Origin: Rathayibacter sp. VKM Ac-2857
GTDB taxonomy: Bacteria > Actinomycetota > Actinomycetes > Actinomycetales > Microbacteriaceae
NCBI RefSeq assembly: GCF_013205025.1
Contig: NZ_JABMLE010000002.1
Location: 1,255,670 to 1,319,669 of the forward strand
Length of the DNA: 64,000 nt
Direction: 5' to 3'
The first letter of the stretch is position 1; each line of letters begins with the position of its first letter. A model generated the notes under the pieces. The model saw only the letters and a program-made list of their open reading frames with translations, was not told where the DNA came from and ran no database searches. Of the stretch, positions 60,452 through 64,000 are shown in pieces. Both the position numbers and the translations under genes were made by a program.

Positions 60452-60496
60452 TCAGAAGTCGTCGCAGCGGGAGTGCGAGTACGACGACTCTTGGAG
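60452..60496. repeat. CCAGAAGTCGTCG hairpin, family 3, copy 2 (degenerate)
   Basis: TCAGAAGTCGTCG and ACGACGACTCTTGG pair imperfectly around a loop. Followed by GAGAGCG 20 bp before the MFS stop. Confidence 0.75.
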
Positions 60497-60518
60497 AGCG
60501 GAGCGGGGCAGCAGGGGG

Positions 60519-61778
60519 TCAGGCGGTGCGCAGGGGCGTGCGGCGGGTCGCGGACCACCAGAGCGCCGCGCAGCCGAGGACGACGGCGCTGCACAGGGCC
60601 ATGACGGTGCGCGGCTCGAAGAGCAGGATCCCGAGCGAGACCAGGGCCTGGCTGAGGGCGATCGCGAGCATGGCGACCATGGTGTCGACGGCGAAGACGC
60701 GGCCGCGCAGGTCGTTCGCGGTGATCGACTGCAGGCCGTAGCCGCTGAGACTCGCGTTCATGCTGCCCCCGATGTGGGCGATCAGGACGAGGGCGATCGC
60801 GAGGACGACCGAGGTGCTGATCGACACCAGGGCGTAGCCGAGGCCGAAGAGGAGCACGGCGCCGACGATCCCGCCGCGCAGGTCGGGCGAGCGCTCCGCC
60901 GCGAACCGCGCGACGCGGGGCCCGATCACGGCACCGACGCCGCGCGCGGCGAAGAGGAGACTCACGGCGACGGCGGGGTCCGCCGCCATCGTCAGAGCCA
61001 GCGCCGGGAAGAGCGCGATGGCGCCGTTGCCGAGGTGGCTGCCGGGCTTCGCCAGCAGCAGGGCCGGGATCCGCCGGTCGGAGCGGCAGAAGGCGGCGAC
61101 CTCGCGGACGTCGCGGGCGAAGCGGGCCGCTCCTCCGCGGCGCCCGGCCTCGCGCTCGGCCCCCTGCCCCGCCCCGCGCTCGGCGCCGCGCGCCGCGGGC
61201 AGACCGAGCAGCAGCAGCGCGGAGAACCCGTAGGCGCCGGCGGTGATCGCGAAGCAGAAGTACGGCGAGACGAGCGCGGAGGCGATGCCGCCGAGGGAGG
61301 CGCCGAGCGCGAGCATGACGCCCCAGACCGAGTTCAGCCCGGTGCTCGCGACGAGGAGGCTCTCCCGCGGCACGATCTGCGGGACGATCGCGTTCACGGC
61401 CGGGGTGAAGAACGCCTTCCCCGCCGCGAGCAGCGCGAAGGTGAGCACCGCGAGCCACGCCGTCCCCGCCGACTGCAGCAGGAACAGCGGCAGCACGGCG
61501 AGCGCCGACCCCGCCTGCGCGGCGACCAGCACCGTCCGGCGCGACGTGCGGTCGACGAGCCCGCCGGCCCAGAGCGAGAGCACGGCGATGACCGCGGTCT
61601 CGGCCGCGAGCAGCAGTGCGCCGAGGGCGCCGTCGCCGGTGAGGCGCTGGAGCAGGACGATCAGCGGGATCATCGTGAACCAGTCGCCGCCCTGGCTGAC
61701 GATCTGGGCGAGGAAGACGCGGCGGTAGTCCGGGTTCGCCCGCAGGATCCGCCGGACGCTCTCGCGCGGAGGCGTCAT
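60519..61778 (-). CDS. MFS transporter, MFS_3 (EntS/macrolide efflux-like)
   Basis: 419 residues, 12 helices, with FLAQIVSQGGDWFTMIPLIVLLQRL in helix 1 and the loop GGLVDRTSRRTVLVAAQ (motif A). The repeated LFAARGVGAVIGPRVARF and SLSGYGLQSITANDLRGRVFAVDTMV segment belongs to the MFS_3 exporters of siderophores and macrolides. A charged loop (GAERGAGQGAEREAGRRGG) lies at mid-protein. The ATG overlaps the stop of the 55-residue protein (ATGA), so the operon is GH36-like, 55-residue protein, MFS. Export of an unknown small molecule is likely. Confidence 0.85.
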   Translation of the reverse strand: MTPPRESVRRILRANPDYRRVFLAQIVSQGGDWFTMIPLIVLLQRLTGDGALGALLLAAETAVIAVLSLWAGGLVDRTSRRTVLVAAQAGSALAVLPLFLLQSAGTAWLAVLTFALLAAGKAFFTPAVNAIVPQIVPRESLLVASTGLNSVWGVMLALGASLGGIASALVSPYFCFAITAGAYGFSALLLLGLPAARGAERGAGQGAEREAGRRGGAARFARDVREVAAFCRSDRRIPALLLAKPGSHLGNGAIALFPALALTMAADPAVAVSLLFAARGVGAVIGPRVARFAAERSPDLRGGIVGAVLLFGLGYALVSISTSVVLAIALVLIAHIGGSMNASLSGYGLQSITANDLRGRVFAVDTMVAMLAIALSQALVSLGILLFEPRTVMALCSAVVLGCAALWWSATRRTPLRTA

Positions 61779-61942
61779 CGCGGCGGGGTCCGGCCGGTCG
61801 GGTCGTGGCCGGGGGCGTCGCTGCGGATCGCCGCGAGGTCGCTCCGCCGGAACCGCGCGACCATCACCGCGTCCTCCTCCGAGAGCTCGTGGAGCGGCCC
61901 CGCGGGCAGGACATCGGGGAAGCCGCACGTCCGGGCGGTCAT
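61775..61942 (-). CDS. 55-residue protein, translationally coupled between GH36-like and MFS genes
   Basis: ATG 61942 overlaps the upstream TGA and its own TGA overlaps the MFS ATG. MTARTCGFPDVLPAGPLHEL is followed by SEEDAVMVARFRRSDLAAIR and a Gly/Pro/Arg tail. One Cys (residue 6) and an acidic-basic central helix. No signal peptide or membrane segment. Both overlaps make translation likely. A helper of the exporter or a small modified peptide are possible roles; no family recognised. Confidence 0.6.
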   Translation of the reverse strand: MTARTCGFPDVLPAGPLHELSEEDAVMVARFRRSDLAAIRSDAPGHDPTGRTPPR

Positions 61943-63885
61943 CGGGTGCCTCCGCCGGCGCCGGTGGGGCGCGGCCGGAGCTCGACGGCGAGCGTGAGCA
62001 CGGTCCCGGTGCCGAGGTCCAGGCGGTGGACGCCGGACGGGAGGGAGCGCACCTTGGGGACGCAGACCTCGGCGAGGATCGAGCGCGCGCCGAGGACGGT
62101 CCGCTTCTGCTCCGAACGCAGGACCAGCTCGGTCGAGAGGGTCGCGTTCACGATCTGGCAGCAGTCGGCCGGCACGGTGACGACGCGGCCCGGCTCGGTG
62201 CAGATCAGGACGACGCCGACGTCCGTGCGGAGCAGGAGCACGCCGTCCCGGTCGCTCTCGCGGTGGGCACCGGCGCCGTGGTGCAGGAGCGCGCGGTACC
62301 AGCGGTGCACGCGGAGGAGGCAGACGCGCTGACCCGGATCGAGCGCGGTCAGATCGCGGCCCCAGGCGGGGACTCCCCCGGCGATCATCCGCAGGGCGAT
62401 GACGCACACCTCGGCGGGCGACGCCGAGCGGGGGAAGGTCTGGTAGTCGTTCAGCCCCGGCATGCCCCGGGCCTGGAGGTAGTCCATCCGCGCGAGGTTG
62501 GTCCGCGACGCGTACGGGGAGTCGCTGCCGCGCACGACCGAGCCGAGTCCGGCGACGGCCGCGGTGGCGTGGTCCTGCCTCATCTCGACGACGACCGGCC
62601 GCGGCTGCGCCTCGGTGATCGCCGCGCACTCGGCGAGGACGCGGTGCAGTCCGACGATCGTCGAGCCGAGGTCGTGCGCGTGCTCGGGGGACTCGCACTC
62701 CTCGGACGGCAGCAGGTCGACGAGGTCGTACGCGATGCCGTCGAAGGGGTGGCGCCGGAAGAGGTCCCGCACGACCTCGACCATGACCCGCCGTGCCCGC
62801 TCGCTGCGGAAGCACAGCGAGGAGGACATCGTCGGGTTCAGGATCGGGACGCCGAGAGCGTCCTGGACGAGGAGGTCGCCGACCCTCCCGAACGCCGCGG
62901 AGGCCGGACCGACGGCGTGCGGGGCGCACCAGACGATCACCCGGCTGCCGAGCGCGTGGATCGACTCGATCAGCCCCGGCAGGTCCGGGTACCTGACCGG
63001 GTCGGCGGTCCAGTCGCCGATGTCCGTCGGCAGGTCGTCGCTCGAGTCCGGTCCGCGGCCGGACCAGCCGTCGTCGATGACGATGTTCGAGATCCCCAGC
63101 TCCGCGGCGACGCGGGCGTTGCGCAGGACGAGCTCCTGCGTGACGTGCTCGGAGCTCCAGTCGACCCGGGTGCACCAGTGCGGCTCGAGCGCCTCGGGGC
63201 GGGTGGAGTAGCGCACGTCCAGGGCCTGCCGCTCGCAGGCGGAGAACCGCCGCAGCACGGAGCGCCAGTCGGCGTGCTGCGACGCGGGGAGGACGGCGAT
63301 CCAGAACCGGTGCACGGCCTCGCCGTCGTCACCGGTCTCCGCGGTGTCGGCGAGGTGGAGCAGCGTGAACTCCACCCGCAGCCGGCGGACGTGCGCGTTC
63401 AGCGCCCGGTTCGAGGCGGGCTCGTGCAGGGTGATGTCCATCTCCGTGGGCGCAGCGATCACGCCCACGCCGTGCGCGCCGCCGCCGAGTCGCTCGAAGA
63501 CGTGGACCGGCGTCTTCAGCGAGTCCGCGCGGACCTGGAGGTCGCCGCTGAAGCGCCAGGCGGAGACGGGGTGGCTGCTGTTCATGTGCCAGCGGCCCGT
63601 GTCCGGGACGACGACGTGGTCGAGGTTGTCGAGGGTCGTCGTGTAGACGACGCTCACCTCCCGCAGCTCGGGCCGGGCGGGGAGGAGGACCTCGAGCAGC
63701 TCGTCGCCGGCGCCGGTGAACCGCCAGCCCGCCGGGACGGGAGTGCCGTCCGCGACGACGAGGCGGCCGTCGCCGGTCGCGACCAGCACGGCGCGGAAGC
63801 CGAGGGACGTCCCGTCGTCGCGGAGGGCGCTGACCTCGACGCTGCCGGCCGCGGTGCGCCTGGGCGCGCTGTCGCTGGATCTCAC
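61939..63885 (-). CDS. GH36-like alpha-galactosidase-family hydrolase
   Basis: 648 residues. An N-terminal beta domain (to about 250) precedes the TIM barrel: LGISNIVIDDGWSGRG, DPVRYPDLPGLIESIHALGSRVIVWCAPHAVG, the nucleophile region HPFDGIAYDLVDLL and the acid/base region VVRGSDSPYASRTNLARMDYLQ. These match GH36/GH27-type alpha-galactosidases, but KxD is replaced by YD, so activity is not certain. GTG 63885 was chosen for AAGGA upstream. No signal peptide. Further 5' sequence is cut by the window edge only as promoter. Confidence 0.72.
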   Translation of the reverse strand: MRSSDSAPRRTAAGSVEVSALRDDGTSLGFRAVLVATGDGRLVVADGTPVPAGWRFTGAGDELLEVLLPARPELREVSVVYTTTLDNLDHVVVPDTGRWHMNSSHPVSAWRFSGDLQVRADSLKTPVHVFERLGGGAHGVGVIAAPTEMDITLHEPASNRALNAHVRRLRVEFTLLHLADTAETGDDGEAVHRFWIAVLPASQHADWRSVLRRFSACERQALDVRYSTRPEALEPHWCTRVDWSSEHVTQELVLRNARVAAELGISNIVIDDGWSGRGPDSSDDLPTDIGDWTADPVRYPDLPGLIESIHALGSRVIVWCAPHAVGPASAAFGRVGDLLVQDALGVPILNPTMSSSLCFRSERARRVMVEVVRDLFRRHPFDGIAYDLVDLLPSEECESPEHAHDLGSTIVGLHRVLAECAAITEAQPRPVVVEMRQDHATAAVAGLGSVVRGSDSPYASRTNLARMDYLQARGMPGLNDYQTFPRSASPAEVCVIALRMIAGGVPAWGRDLTALDPGQRVCLLRVHRWYRALLHHGAGAHRESDRDGVLLLRTDVGVVLICTEPGRVVTVPADCCQIVNATLSTELVLRSEQKRTVLGARSILAEVCVPKVRSLPSGVHRLDLGTGTVLTLAVELRPRPTGAGGGTR

Positions 63886-64000
63886 GGGTGCTGCTTCCTT
63901 CGTCGGCGGTGCCCGGCGGGGGATCCGGCGCTCGAGCGGTCCGTGACCGTTCACGGAGTGCAGGGCTTCCCTCGTCCCGCGACGCAGTGATCCGCGCCGT

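Noticed and set aside
61775-63175. Long open frame running through the GH36-like gene in another frame
   Set aside because: Only its last 55 codons are supported, by two ATGA overlaps; the rest is an Arg/Pro-rich shadow.

Overview
The window is 64 kb of very GC-rich DNA (about 70-73% in most coding stretches). Genes are tightly packed with many ATGA/GTGA stop-start overlaps, GTG starts are frequent, and some promoters look leaderless. Protein families typical of Actinobacteria are present: DUF3073, cell-wall-binding repeat 2 proteins, a fused DhaK-DhaL kinase, an MmyB-type XRE regulator and an LAxTG sorting signal. Together with the GATCGAGTA...TATCGAGATC palindromes, these point to Microbacteriaceae. 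A Rathayibacter-like genus is my best guess, but the genus is not proven. I saw no rRNA, tRNA, CRISPR array, insertion sequence or prophage.

Layout. 0-6 kb: end of an XRE/MmyB regulator with its partner SDR oxidoreductase, two tandem secreted cell-wall-binding proteins with a duplicated leader, and a ROK sugar kinase. 6-11 kb: an operon of a HEAT-repeat/GT4 fusion, a GT1 glycosyltransferase and a small conserved protein, then a PHP phosphoesterase. 11-12.7 kb: a DUF4097-PadR pair behind two palindromic operators. 12.8-20.8 kb: a catabolic island made of two convergent operons. One encodes a TIM-barrel sugar isomerase, a 3-hydroxyacyl-CoA-dehydrogenase-like enzyme, a frameshifted SDR, a 36-residue membrane peptide and an ACS-type MFS importer. 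The other encodes a DhaK-DhaL kinase, an RpiB-type isomerase and a GntR regulator. Both outer promoters carry the same TCCTATAGGA palindrome, so I read them as one regulon. The enzyme set suggests oxidation of a sugar acid, loss of CO2 to a tetrulose, phosphorylation and isomerisation into the pentose-phosphate pool; the substrate is unknown.

20.8-35.3 kb: Na+/H+ antiporter, quinone-reductase-like enzyme, OhrR-type redox regulator divergent from a small zinc-ribbon protein, secreted subtilase, KimA-like potassium transporter, two membrane proteins, a lipoprotein amine oxidase whose sequence is circularly permuted, a peroxiredoxin and a chloroperoxidase-like hydrolase. 35.7-42.3 kb: a sugar ABC importer (two permeases and a binding lipoprotein) with a LacI regulator, divergent from a debranching-type glycoside hydrolase across two LacI operators. 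42.6-58.5 kb: mostly housekeeping genes, including DUF3073, NUDIX, AraC, purM, GNAT, purF, LysR, a cell-wall-anchored 5'-nucleotidase, a sterol-carrier-like protein and purD. 58.5-60.3 kb: a lower-GC three-gene accessory operon. 60.5-63.9 kb: a coupled operon of a GH36-like hydrolase, a 55-residue protein and an MFS exporter.

Genes are punctuated by three families of palindromic repeats: a large composite GATCGAGTA element (about 14 loci, mostly downstream of genes), a fixed 63-nt hairpin (3 copies) and a CCAGAAGTCGTCG hairpin (2 copies). The features I consider most worth a second look are the permuted amine oxidase, the sugar-acid regulon, the coupled GH36/55-residue/MFS operon and the two main repeat families.
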